From: Bisbaumannia salifodinae
Lineage (GTDB): Bacteria > Pseudomonadota > Gammaproteobacteria > Pseudomonadales > Halomonadaceae
Strand: one strand, 5' to 3'
Length of the DNA stretch: 64,000 bases
Assembly (NCBI RefSeq): GCF_039522585.1
Contig: NZ_BAAADR010000004.1
Within the stretch, counting starts at the first letter, position 1; every line of letters starts with the position of its first letter. The translations under genes and the position numbers were made by a program. The notes beneath the pieces are model-generated. The model did not search any database. It had not been told where the DNA came from and saw only the letters and a list, made by a program, of their open reading frames with translations. Shown one piece after another: positions 1-7,259 of this stretch.

Positions 1-1
1 G

Positions 2-220
2 GCGGGACGCCTGCGCCTCGACGACTGGGAGCTGCGCGACGACGTCCAGCAGGCCTGCAAGGAGCTCTGGCCCCGGGTGACCACCGAGAATCTCTTCGAG
101 ATTACCGACTATGCTGGGTATAAGCATGAATTCCTGAAGCTCTTCGGCTTCGAGCGCGACGACGTGGACTACGATGCCGACGTCGATCCGGTGGCGGAAT
201 TCGATGTGATCAGCGTCTGA
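2..220 (+). CDS. fabV: Enoyl-ACP reductase FabV, C-terminal part (cut by window start)
   Basis: Only the last 72 residues are present, so the start lies outside the window. The visible stretch contains WPRVTTENLFEITDY and EFLKLFGFERDDVDYDADV, which match the C-terminus of FabV, the NADH-dependent trans-2-enoyl-ACP reductase of roughly 400 residues that performs the last step of each fatty acid elongation cycle in the cytoplasm and replaces FabI in many vibrios, pseudomonads and halomonads. The catalytic Tyr/Lys region is not visible. A short GC hairpin follows the stop codon directly. The assignment rests on remembered family sequence. Confidence 0.8.
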   Translation, partial: AGRLRLDDWELRDDVQQACKELWPRVTTENLFEITDYAGYKHEFLKLFGFERDDVDYDADVDPVAEFDVISV

Positions 221-238
221 CCGGCGCCTCGGCGCCGG
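221..238 (+). terminator. GC hairpin after fabV
   Basis: A perfect 8-bp stem, CCGGCGCC/GGCGCCGG with a 2-nt centre, starts at the base after the fabV stop codon. There is no T tract, so it may be a weak terminator or an mRNA-stabilising hairpin. Confidence 0.45.
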
Positions 239-269
239 TCGGCAAGTGCAACTGGCGCGGAGGCTCGCG

Positions 270-470
270 ATGGATACTCGTGAAAGCAAGACCCCGGAAG
301 AGGAACGTCAGCACCTCAAGGAAGTCAGGCAGCCGGAGGATTACAGCAATCCCGAACCCGACGAGGATCAACCCGAGGCCCGGGAGTCGGCCCATGGCGT
401 GCACCGGGTCCTGCTGATCGCCATCGTGGTGGGTATCATCGCGGTGGGCTTCTTCCTCTTCGGTCGCTGA
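270..470 (+). CDS. Small single-span membrane protein
   Basis: A 66-residue protein of unknown function. The first 43 residues are strongly charged and acidic (many Glu, Asp, Arg and Pro) and probably disordered. Residues 45-64 form one hydrophobic transmembrane helix (VLLIAIVVGIIAVGFFLF), and the chain ends in Gly-Arg, giving a tail-anchored look. The ATG at 270 is chosen over an in-frame ATG at 246 because GGAGG lies at 259-263. It is followed by a clear terminator, so it is probably a monocistronic unit or the tail of the fabV transcript. No family was recognised. Confidence 0.6.
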   Translation: MDTRESKTPEEERQHLKEVRQPEDYSNPEPDEDQPEARESAHGVHRVLLIAIVVGIIAVGFFLFGR

Positions 471-481
471 TCTCCGCCGCC

Positions 482-505
482 AGGCCGCCCTCCGGGGCGG
501 CCTTT
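482..505 (+). terminator. Rho-independent terminator after the small membrane protein
   Basis: The stem AGGCCGCC/GGCGGCCT (482-489 and 496-503) with a 6-nt loop is followed by a short T-rich stretch, TTTGTGG. Confidence 0.65.
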
Positions 506-601
506 GTGGTTCTGGGACGGCTTTTTCTCTCGGCCCACCCCGGCGCTTTTCCCTCCCGGGCAATTGGGTAAGATGGTGGGTTCCGCGATCGGAGTCTGCC
601 C

Positions 602-1582
602 ATGCACGATGCCCCCTTTTCCAGCGCCAACCTCGGACACCCCCGCCGCGTGGGGGCGGTGATGCTGCCGGGCTTCTCGCTGCTGGCCCAGGCCTGTGCC
701 CTGGAGCCCCTGGTGGTGGCCAACCAGCTCGCCGGGCGACGCCTCTACGAGCTGCATAGCCTGGGCCTGGATGGCCGGGAGGTGGGCAGTGTCGCCGAGG
801 TGGCGCTGCTGCCCGGCGAGCGCATCGACGAGCTGGACGCGGTCCCGGACCTACTGCTGGTCTGCGCCCCCTCGCCCCTGGCGGGTAGCCTGGCGCCGTC
901 CCTGGACGAGTGGCTGCGGCGGCTGGCGCGGGGCGGGGTGGTGCTGGGCGGCATCGCCGGCGGCGCTGAGGTGCTGGCCCGGGCCGGGGTGCTGGACGGC
1001 TACCGGGCGACCCTGCCCTGGCAGCGCTTCGACGCCTTCGCCCGGGACTACCCCCGGGTGCGGCTCTCCCATCAGCTGTTCGAGATCGACCGGGATCGCC
1101 TCACCTGCGGCGGCGGCACCGCCGCCATGGACATGATGATGACCCTGATCGGCATGCAGCACGGCCAGCCCCTGGCCGAGGCGGTCTCCGAGCACTTCGT
1201 GCTGGAGCGCATCCGCATGGCCGACGAGCCCCAGCATGTGCCGCTGCGCTCGCGGCTGGGCCACGCTCCCCAGAGTCTGATCGACGCGGTGACCCTGATG
1301 GAGGCCAATATCGAGGAGCCCCTCACCACCCACGAGCTGGCCGAGCACCTGGGCATCTCCCGGCGCCAGCTGGAACGGCTGTTCAAGAAGTACCTGCAGG
1401 CGGTGCCCAGCCGCTACTACCTCAACCTGCGCCTGCAGCAGGCCCGCAAGCTGCTGCGGGAGAGCGATCAGGCGGTGGGGGAGATCGCCCTGCAGACCGG
1501 CTTCTCCTCCGGGGCGCATTTCTCCACCGCCTACCGCAATCATTTCGGGATGACGCCCCGGGAAGAGCGACTCACCGCCTGA
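602..1582 (+). CDS. GlxA/ArgR-type AraC family transcriptional regulator
   Basis: A 326-residue regulator with two domains. Residues about 16-180 form a DJ-1/PfpI-like amidotransferase fold, seen from GGIAGGAEVLARAG and CGGGTAAMDMMMTLIG. Residues about 225-320 form the double helix-turn-helix of the AraC family (LAEHLGISRRQLERLFKKYL, then IALQTGFSSGAHFSTAYRNH). Proteins of this build include the Pseudomonas arginine regulator ArgR, GbdR and CdhR. Because the arginine succinyltransferase operon starts less than 1 kb downstream, an ArgR-like role activating that operon is the most likely one, but this is inferred from context. GGAG at 590-593 serves as the ribosome binding site. Confidence 0.75.
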   Translation: MHDAPFSSANLGHPRRVGAVMLPGFSLLAQACALEPLVVANQLAGRRLYELHSLGLDGREVGSVAEVALLPGERIDELDAVPDLLLVCAPSPLAGSLAPSLDEWLRRLARGGVVLGGIAGGAEVLARAGVLDGYRATLPWQRFDAFARDYPRVRLSHQLFEIDRDRLTCGGGTAAMDMMMTLIGMQHGQPLAEAVSEHFVLERIRMADEPQHVPLRSRLGHAPQSLIDAVTLMEANIEEPLTTHELAEHLGISRRQLERLFKKYLQAVPSRYYLNLRLQQARKLLRESDQAVGEIALQTGFSSGAHFSTAYRNHFGMTPREERLTA

Positions 1583-1601
1583 GGGGCCGCCGCACCGGGC
1601 G

Positions 1602-2240
1602 CTAATCCTCTTCGCTGAGGGTGTCGGCCTTGCGGGCCCGCAGGGCGCGAAACAGCGAGCCCATCAGCACCGGCCGGTCGGCCTCGATCACGAAGCCGGC
1701 GGCTTCCAGCAGCGGCCGGGCCTGGCGGGTGATATCGGTGGCGATGGCGCGGGTCACCAGGTTGAGGGCGCGCCGCCCGAGGCCGGCGGGGCGCTCGTCG
1801 GCCTGGAACTTGTCCATCACCCCCAACTGGCCCGAGTCGCGCAGCACCCGATGGGCCTCGGCCAGGCCGAGCTGCGGCTCCGGCATCACCGCCACGACCA
1901 GGTGCATCACCACCACGTCGAAGTGCCGGTCCGGGTAGTCCAGGTCGGCGGCATCCATCACCCGGCAGTGCACCTCCCGGCCCAGCGCCTCGGCGCGGCG
2001 GGCGATTCGTCGTACCATGGCCGGTGACAGGTCGGTGGCATGCACCTCGGCGTCCTCCGGCAGCCAGGGCAGGTCGAGGCCGGTGCCGGCCCCCACCAGT
2101 AGCACCCGGGCCCGGGGCGGCCACTCCAGCTGCGCCAGGGCCAGTTGGCGCGGCCGCCGGAAGGTGCGCTCGGCCACGGCGTCATAGATCGGCGCATAGA
2201 GGCCGTAGCGCAGGCGATTCCAGGTAGTGGCATTGAACAT
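1602..2240 (-). CDS. Class I SAM-dependent methyltransferase
   Basis: A 212-residue protein with a Rossmann-type methyltransferase core. Motif I is VLLVGAGTGLDLPWL (residues 46-60), the acidic end of strand 2 is ATDLSP, and motif IV lies in HFDVVVMHLVVAVMPEPQ. The C-terminal half contains LREAAGF-like ARPLLEAAGF, common in the Methyltransf_11/25 families. The closest remembered group is the phosphatidylethanolamine N-methyltransferase/UbiE-like set of about 210 residues, but the substrate cannot be read from sequence. The ATG at 2240 has GAGG about 7 nt upstream; a longer open frame reaching to 3335 is only antisense to astC. It is divergent from astC. Confidence 0.75.
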   Translation of the reverse strand: MFNATTWNRLRYGLYAPIYDAVAERTFRRPRQLALAQLEWPPRARVLLVGAGTGLDLPWLPEDAEVHATDLSPAMVRRIARRAEALGREVHCRVMDAADLDYPDRHFDVVVMHLVVAVMPEPQLGLAEAHRVLRDSGQLGVMDKFQADERPAGLGRRALNLVTRAIATDITRQARPLLEAAGFVIEADRPVLMGSLFRALRARKADTLSEED

Positions 2241-2315
2241 CGCAGTCCTCGTCACCCTAACCGCTTTTGATAATTCGCCGTCCCATCGATGAAAGCTTCC
2301 TTGGGCCGGCGTCCC

Positions 2316-2321
2316 TATACT
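2316..2321 (+). promoter_or_regulatory. Candidate -10 element of the ast operon
   Basis: TATACT lies 37 nt upstream of the astC start in a short divergent intergenic region. No good -35 hexamer is found 16-18 nt further upstream, which would fit a promoter that depends on an activator such as the nearby ArgR-like protein. This is inference from sequence only. Confidence 0.35.
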
Positions 2322-2357
2322 CCCATGATCGAGCATTCCCACAGGATGGAGAAGACC

Positions 2358-3572
2358 ATGAGCTATACCCCGACTCGCAGCGACTTCGACCAGTACATGG
2401 TGCCCAACTACGCCCCCCAGCAGGTGATTCCGGTGCGTGGCGAGGGCAGCCGCCTGTGGGACCAGCAGGACCGCGAGTACATCGACTTCGCCGGCGGGAT
2501 CGCCGTCAATGCCCTGGGTCACTGCCATCCGGTGCTGGTGGATGCCCTCAGGACCCAGGCCGACAAGCTCTGGCACCTCTCCAACGTCTACACCAACGAG
2601 CCGGCCCTGGTCCTGGCCAAGAGCCTGGTGGAACGCACCTTCGCCGACAAGGCCTACTTCTGCTCCTCCGGTGGCGAGGCCAACGAGGCGGCCCTGAAGC
2701 TGGCGCGTCGCTGGGCCCATGACACCCATGGCGCCCACAAGGACAAGATCATCTCCTTCCGCCAGTCCTTCCACGGCCGCACCTTCTTCACCGTCAGCGT
2801 CGGCGGCCAGCCCAAGTACTCCCAGGGCTTCGGCCCGGTACCCGGCGGCATCCTGCACGCCGAGTTCAACGACCTGGAGAGCGTCCGTGCGCTGGTCGGC
2901 GATGACACCTGCGCCATCATGGTCGAGCCGATGCAGGGCGAGGGCGGCATCGTGCCGGCCACCCCGGCCTTCCTCGAGGGCCTGCGCGAGCTGTGCGACG
3001 CTAACGACGCCCTGCTGATCTTCGACGAGGTGCAGACCGGCGTCGGCCGTACCGGCAAGCTCTACGCCTATATGCACTATGGCGTCACCCCGGACATCCT
3101 GACCACCGCCAAGTCCCTGGGCGGCGGCTTCCCGGTGGGCGCCATGCTGACCACCGACAAGGTGGCGCCGTCCCTGGCCATCGGCACCCACGGCTCCACC
3201 TATGGCGGCAATGCCCTGGCCTCCGCCGTGGCCCTGGCCGCCGTGGAGACCATCGACACCCCCGAGGTGCTGGGCGGCGTCGAGGAGCGCCACGCCCTGT
3301 TCCGCGAGCTGCTCGAGGCGATCAATCGCAAGCACGGCCTCTTCAAGGAAGTGCGCGGCATGGGCCTGCTGATCGGCGCCCAGATGGCCGACGCCTGGGA
3401 AGGCCGCGCCAAGGACATCCTGCCGCTGGCCATCGAGGAGGGCGTGATGGCCCTGATCGCCGGCCCCAATGTACTGCGCATGGCGCCCTCCCTGGTGATC
3501 CCCGAGGCGGATATCCGCGAGGGCATGGCTCGCCTGGAGCGCGCCATCGATCGTCTCGTCGCCCAGGGATGA
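2358..3572 (+). CDS. astC: Succinylornithine transaminase AstC/AruC
   Basis: This PLP-dependent class III aminotransferase (404 residues) converts N2-succinylornithine and 2-oxoglutarate to N-succinylglutamate semialdehyde and glutamate, step 3 of the arginine succinyltransferase (AST) pathway; relatives also act as acetylornithine transaminase. Sequence blocks match E. coli AstC closely: GSRLWDQQ, DFAGGIAVNALGH, FCSSGGEANEAALKLAR, LLIFDEVQTGVGRTG and TTAKSLGGGFPVGA with the PLP lysine at 252. The ATG at 2358 is preferred over upstream in-frame ATGs because GGAG lies at 2348-2351. First gene of a five-gene operon; position beside four other ast genes supports AstC rather than ArgD. Confidence 0.93.
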   Translation: MSYTPTRSDFDQYMVPNYAPQQVIPVRGEGSRLWDQQDREYIDFAGGIAVNALGHCHPVLVDALRTQADKLWHLSNVYTNEPALVLAKSLVERTFADKAYFCSSGGEANEAALKLARRWAHDTHGAHKDKIISFRQSFHGRTFFTVSVGGQPKYSQGFGPVPGGILHAEFNDLESVRALVGDDTCAIMVEPMQGEGGIVPATPAFLEGLRELCDANDALLIFDEVQTGVGRTGKLYAYMHYGVTPDILTTAKSLGGGFPVGAMLTTDKVAPSLAIGTHGSTYGGNALASAVALAAVETIDTPEVLGGVEERHALFRELLEAINRKHGLFKEVRGMGLLIGAQMADAWEGRAKDILPLAIEEGVMALIAGPNVLRMAPSLVIPEADIREGMARLERAIDRLVAQG

Positions 3573-3619
3573 GGTCGCCCATGCCCGAGAGTCAATCCCT
3601 GTCCCCTGGAGGACTCGCC

Positions 3620-4684
3620 ATGCTGGTCGTACGCCCCGTGCGGCCGGCGGACCTGCCGGCCCTGGAGCGGCTGGCGGGCTCCGCCACGCCGCGGCTGACC
3701 AACCTGCCGGCCCATCGCGACCGGCTGGAGGAGCGCATCACCCGCTCGCAACGCGCCTTCGGCCGCGAGGTCGATTTCCCGGGTGATGAGCACTACACCT
3801 TCGTGATCGAGGATCGCGAGCGCGGCGAGGTGGTGGGTACCGCCACCATCCGTGCCCAGGCGGGGGCCAACGAGGCCTACTACACCTACCGCCAGGAGAC
3901 GTTGATCCACGCCTCCCAGCAGCTCAACGTGCGCCGCGAGGTGCAGACCCTGTCGCTCTCCCACGAGGTCTCCGAGGCGACCCTGCTGTGCGCCCTCTCC
4001 CTGGACGAGCGCTACAAGGGCACCAGCGCCGAGAGCCTGCTGCGCCGCGCGCGGCTGATGTTTATCGCCCAGTACCCGGAGCGCTTCGCCGAGATCCTGG
4101 CGGTGGCCTTCCCCGGCTTCCTGGACGCCGAGGGCGAGTCGCCGTTCTGGAACAGCGTGGGCAATCACTTCTTCGCCCGCGGCTACCAGGACATCAACCA
4201 TATCGCCGGGGTGCGCTCGAAGAGCTTTATCGCCGAGGTGATGCCGCAGTTCCCGCTCTACCTGCCGCTGCTCACGCCCCAGGCGCGGGCCGCCATCGGC
4301 CGCGAGCACCCGGCCCACGAGACGCCCATGCAGGAGATGCTGGCGGAGGGCTTCGTGCGCTCCCGCCATGTGGATATCTTCGACGCCGGCCCGGTGATCA
4401 AGGGCGAGCGGGAGCGCCTGGAGACCTTCCGGCGCGCCGCCTGGCACCCGGTGCGGGTGCGTCCGGCGGCCAGCCTGCCGGACGCCGAGCCGGCGATGAT
4501 CGCCAACCAGAAGCTGGGCGAGTTCCGCTGCGTGGTGGCCCGCTACGCGCTCTCGCCCACCGGCCAGCTGATGCTGTCGCCGGAGCACGCCGAGGTGCTC
4601 GGCGTGGAGGAAGGTCGCGCGGTGCTGGTGGCACCCCTGGCCCTGCCCGCCGTGGATGACGTCTATGACGAGGGAGAGCTGTGA
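3620..4684 (+). CDS. aruF: Arginine N-succinyltransferase, first subunit (AruF-like)
   Basis: A 354-residue subunit of arginine N-succinyltransferase, which transfers succinyl from succinyl-CoA to arginine (or ornithine), step 1 of the AST pathway. It starts MLVVRPVRPADLPALERLA, as in Pseudomonas AruF, and contains GESPFWN, KSFIAEVMPQFPLYLPLL and YIDIFD-like HVDIFDAGPVIKG. Pseudomonads and halomonads use two paralogous subunits in tandem, where enterobacteria have a single AstA. The ATG at 3620 has GGAGGA at 3608-3613; an in-frame ATG at 3581 would add 13 atypical residues. The stop codon overlaps the next start as TGATG. Confidence 0.88.
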   Translation: MLVVRPVRPADLPALERLAGSATPRLTNLPAHRDRLEERITRSQRAFGREVDFPGDEHYTFVIEDRERGEVVGTATIRAQAGANEAYYTYRQETLIHASQQLNVRREVQTLSLSHEVSEATLLCALSLDERYKGTSAESLLRRARLMFIAQYPERFAEILAVAFPGFLDAEGESPFWNSVGNHFFARGYQDINHIAGVRSKSFIAEVMPQFPLYLPLLTPQARAAIGREHPAHETPMQEMLAEGFVRSRHVDIFDAGPVIKGERERLETFRRAAWHPVRVRPAASLPDAEPAMIANQKLGEFRCVVARYALSPTGQLMLSPEHAEVLGVEEGRAVLVAPLALPAVDDVYDEGEL

Positions 4685-5700
4685 TGCGTATTCGTCCCAT
4701 CGCCCGTGATGACCTGGACGGCCTCCAGGCCCTGGCCCAGCAGACCGGGGTCGGCTTCACCTCGCTGCCCGACAACCGCGACTTCCTGGCCGGCAAGATC
4801 GAGGCCGCCGCCAGCGCCTTCGAGGAGCGCACCCCGGTCGACGACCGCCTCTATTTCTTCGTCCTCGAGGACGAGGCGAGCGGCGAGCTGGCCGGCTGCT
4901 GCGCGGTGGTCGGCCAGGTGGGTCACGACGCGCCCTTCTACAACTACCGCCTGGGGACCCTGGCCCACTCCTCGGTGCAGCTCGACCTGCACCGCACCAT
5001 CGACACGCTCTTCCTGAGCTCCGATCACACCGGCGACGCCGAGGTCTGCTCGCTCTACCTGCGCCCCGAATACCGCAAGGACCGCAACGGCACCCTGCTC
5101 TCCAAGGCGCGCTGGCTGTTTATGGCGCAGTTCCGCGACCGCTTCCCGGACAAGGTGCTGGCGGAGATGCGCGGGCGCTTCGATGAGAACGGCATCAGCC
5201 CCTTCTGGCAGTGCCTGGGCAGCCACTTCTTCCCCATGGACTTCAACGAGGCCGACCGCCTCACCGGCCTGGGGCAGAAGAGCTTTATCGGCGAGCTGAT
5301 GCCCAAGTTCCCCATCTACACCCCCTTCCTCAGCGAGGAGGCCCGGGAGTGCATCGGCCAGGTCCACGAACAGACCCGCCCGGCCCTGGAGATGCTCAAG
5401 AAGGAAGGGCTGCGCTGGGAAGGCTATATCGACATCTTCGACGGCGGCCCCACCGTGGAGGCCTACCTGGACGACGTGCGCGCGGTGCGCACCTCGCGGC
5501 TCTGCCAGGTGGAAGTGGCGGCCCGGGCCGAGAGCGGCGAGCGTCCCGGCTGGCTCGCCTCCAGCACCTCCATGCTGGATTTCCGCGCCGGCTGGGTGGG
5601 GCGTGGCCCCAACGCCGACGATGTCATCGTATTGACCGAGGAGGAGTCGCGTCGACTGGGTGTCGGCGCGGGCGATTCCCTCCGCCTACTCGAGACTTAG
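4684..5700 (+). CDS. aruG: Arginine N-succinyltransferase, second subunit (AruG-like)
   Basis: A 338-residue paralogue of the preceding gene and the other subunit of the heteromeric arginine N-succinyltransferase. It shares the same blocks in the same order: MRIRPIARDDLDGL at the N-terminus, LGTLAHSSVQLDLHRTID, GISPFWQCLGSHFF, QKSFIGELMPKFPIYTPFL and GYIDIFDGGPTVEAYL. The ATG at 4684 overlaps the aruF stop codon by one base, so translation is very likely coupled and gives equal subunit amounts; an alternative GTG lies one codon earlier. The next gene, astD, starts 9 nt after the stop. Confidence 0.88.
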   Translation: MRIRPIARDDLDGLQALAQQTGVGFTSLPDNRDFLAGKIEAAASAFEERTPVDDRLYFFVLEDEASGELAGCCAVVGQVGHDAPFYNYRLGTLAHSSVQLDLHRTIDTLFLSSDHTGDAEVCSLYLRPEYRKDRNGTLLSKARWLFMAQFRDRFPDKVLAEMRGRFDENGISPFWQCLGSHFFPMDFNEADRLTGLGQKSFIGELMPKFPIYTPFLSEEARECIGQVHEQTRPALEMLKKEGLRWEGYIDIFDGGPTVEAYLDDVRAVRTSRLCQVEVAARAESGERPGWLASSTSMLDFRAGWVGRGPNADDVIVLTEEESRRLGVGAGDSLRLLET

Positions 5701-5709
5701 GAGAAACGC

Positions 5710-7179
5710 ATGCAGGCCAAGCAGCAACAGTTGATCGGCGGCACCTGGGTCGACGGCGAAGCGGAGGCGCTTGCCAAGACCGACCCGGTGTCCGGCCAGG
5801 CCCTCTGGGAGGGCTGCTGTGCCAGCCCCGCCCAGGTGGAGGCGGCGGTGGCCGCCGCCCGCGCCGCCTTCCCGGCCTGGGCCAGGACCCCCTTCGCCGA
5901 GCGCCAGGCGCTGGTGGAGCGCTTCCGCGAGGTGCTGGAGCGCCACCGGGAAGACCTGGCCACGGCCATCGCCGGCGAGACCGGCAAGCCGCTGTGGGAG
6001 GCGCGCACCGAGGTGGGTGCGATGATCGGCAAGGTGGCCCTGTCGATTCGCGCCTATGAGGAGCGCACCGGCGAGCGACAGCGTGATCTGGGCGACGCCA
6101 AGGCGGTGCTGCGCCACCGGCCCCACGGGGTGATGGCGGTCTTCGGCCCCTACAACTTCCCCGGCCACCTGCCCAACGGGCATATGGTGCCGGCGCTGCT
6201 GGCCGGCAACACCGTGGTCTTCAAGCCTAGCGAGCAGACCCCGCTGACCGCCGACCTGGCCCTGCAGTGCTGGCGCGAGGCGGGCCTGCCCGACGGCGTG
6301 ATCAACCTGGTGCAGGGCGCGGCCCCGGTGGGCCAGGCCCTGGCCTCGGCGCCGGATATCGACGGCCTGCTGTTCACCGGCAGCGCCAAGGTGGGCGGCC
6401 TGCTGCAACAGCAGTTCGCCGGCCAGTTGGACAAGATCCTCGCCCTGGAACTGGGCGGCAACAACCCCCTGGTGGTCAAGGACGTGCCGGACCAGGAGGC
6501 CGCCGTGCTGACCATCCTGCAGTCGGCCTTCCTCTCCGGCGGCCAGCGCTGCACCTGCGCCCGGCGCCTGATGGTGCCCGAGGGCGAGGTGGGTGACCGC
6601 CTGATCGAGGCCCTGGTCTCGGCCATCGACAAGCTGCGGGTGGCCGGCCAGTTCAGCGAGCCCGCCCCCTTCTATGGCGGCCTGGTCAGCGTGGCCGCCG
6701 CCGATGGCCTGCTCAAGGCCCAGGACGACCTGGAGGCCCTGGGCGGCAGCGTGCTCTCGCGCATGCGCCGGCTGGAGGAGAACACCAGCCTGCTGAGCCC
6801 GGCGCTGATCGATGTCACCGGCCTCCCGGTGCCCGACGAGGAGCACTTCGGCCCCTTGCTCAAGGTGCACCGCTACCGGGACTGGGACGAGGCCCTGCGC
6901 CTGGCCAATAACACCCGCTATGGCCTCTCCGCCGGCCTGATCGGCGGCGAGCGCGCCGACTGGGACGACTTCCTGCTGCGCATCCGCGCCGGCATCGTCA
7001 ACTGGAACCGCCAGACCACCGGCGCCTCCGGCGACGCCCCCTTCGGCGGCGTCGGCGACAGCGGCAACCACCGCCCGAGTGCCTACTATGCCGCCGACTA
7101 CTGTGCCTATCCGGTGGCCTCGGTGGAGGCCGATGACCTGGCGCTGCCTGATTCTCTTCCGCCGGGGGTGAGTCTATGA
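5710..7179 (+). CDS. astD: N-succinylglutamate 5-semialdehyde dehydrogenase AstD/AruD
   Basis: A 489-residue NAD(P)+-dependent aldehyde dehydrogenase that oxidises N-succinylglutamate semialdehyde to N-succinylglutamate, step 4 of the AST pathway. Family features are visible: PYNFPGHLPNGHMVPALLAG, the Rossmann-type FTGSAKVGGLL, the general base motif LELGGNNPLVV and the catalytic cysteine in GGQRCTCARRL. AGGAG overlaps the aruG stop, 8 nt before the ATG. The last codons (LALPDSLPPGVSL) are odd because a very similar 13-residue end recurs 80 nt downstream, at the end of a short frame that bridges to astB. Confidence 0.92.
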   Translation: MQAKQQQLIGGTWVDGEAEALAKTDPVSGQALWEGCCASPAQVEAAVAAARAAFPAWARTPFAERQALVERFREVLERHREDLATAIAGETGKPLWEARTEVGAMIGKVALSIRAYEERTGERQRDLGDAKAVLRHRPHGVMAVFGPYNFPGHLPNGHMVPALLAGNTVVFKPSEQTPLTADLALQCWREAGLPDGVINLVQGAAPVGQALASAPDIDGLLFTGSAKVGGLLQQQFAGQLDKILALELGGNNPLVVKDVPDQEAAVLTILQSAFLSGGQRCTCARRLMVPEGEVGDRLIEALVSAIDKLRVAGQFSEPAPFYGGLVSVAAADGLLKAQDDLEALGGSVLSRMRRLEENTSLLSPALIDVTGLPVPDEEHFGPLLKVHRYRDWDEALRLANNTRYGLSAGLIGGERADWDDFLLRIRAGIVNWNRQTTGASGDAPFGGVGDSGNHRPSAYYAADYCAYPVASVEADDLALPDSLPPGVSL

Positions 7180-7259
7180 GTCGCAGCGTGATCAAGGCTG
7201 CCGCCATGCGGGGCCCTCTGGCCCTGCCCACTCATCAGTCGCCGGGGGTGTCGCTGTGA
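7138..7259 (+). repeat. Echo of the astD 3' end, 80-bp offset
   Basis: The last 42 nt of astD (7138-7179) recur at 7218-7259 with about 69% identity, and both copies end in the same relative TGA. In translation the two ends read LALPDSLPPGVSL and LALPTHQSPGVSL (9 of 13 identical). The second copy lies in the astD-astB gap and ends on the astB start. This looks like an old tandem duplication of the gene end. Confidence 0.6.
7176..7259 (+). CDS. Short bridging frame between astD and astB
   Basis: A 27-codon frame that starts with an ATG overlapping the astD stop (ATGA) and ends with a TGA overlapping the GTG start of astB (GTGA). It encodes MSRSVIKAAAMRGPLALPTH followed by QSPGVSL. No function is recognised; it may only carry ribosomes from astD to astB by termination-reinitiation, or it may be a remnant of the duplication that echoed the astD end. 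Whether the peptide accumulates is unknown. Confidence 0.35.
   Translation: MSRSVIKAAAMRGPLALPTHQSPGVSL

Noticed and set aside
1602..3335. A 577-codon minus-strand frame joining the methyltransferase to a long N-terminal extension
   Set aside because: The extension is antisense to astC. The methyltransferase has its own ATG with GAGG at 2240.
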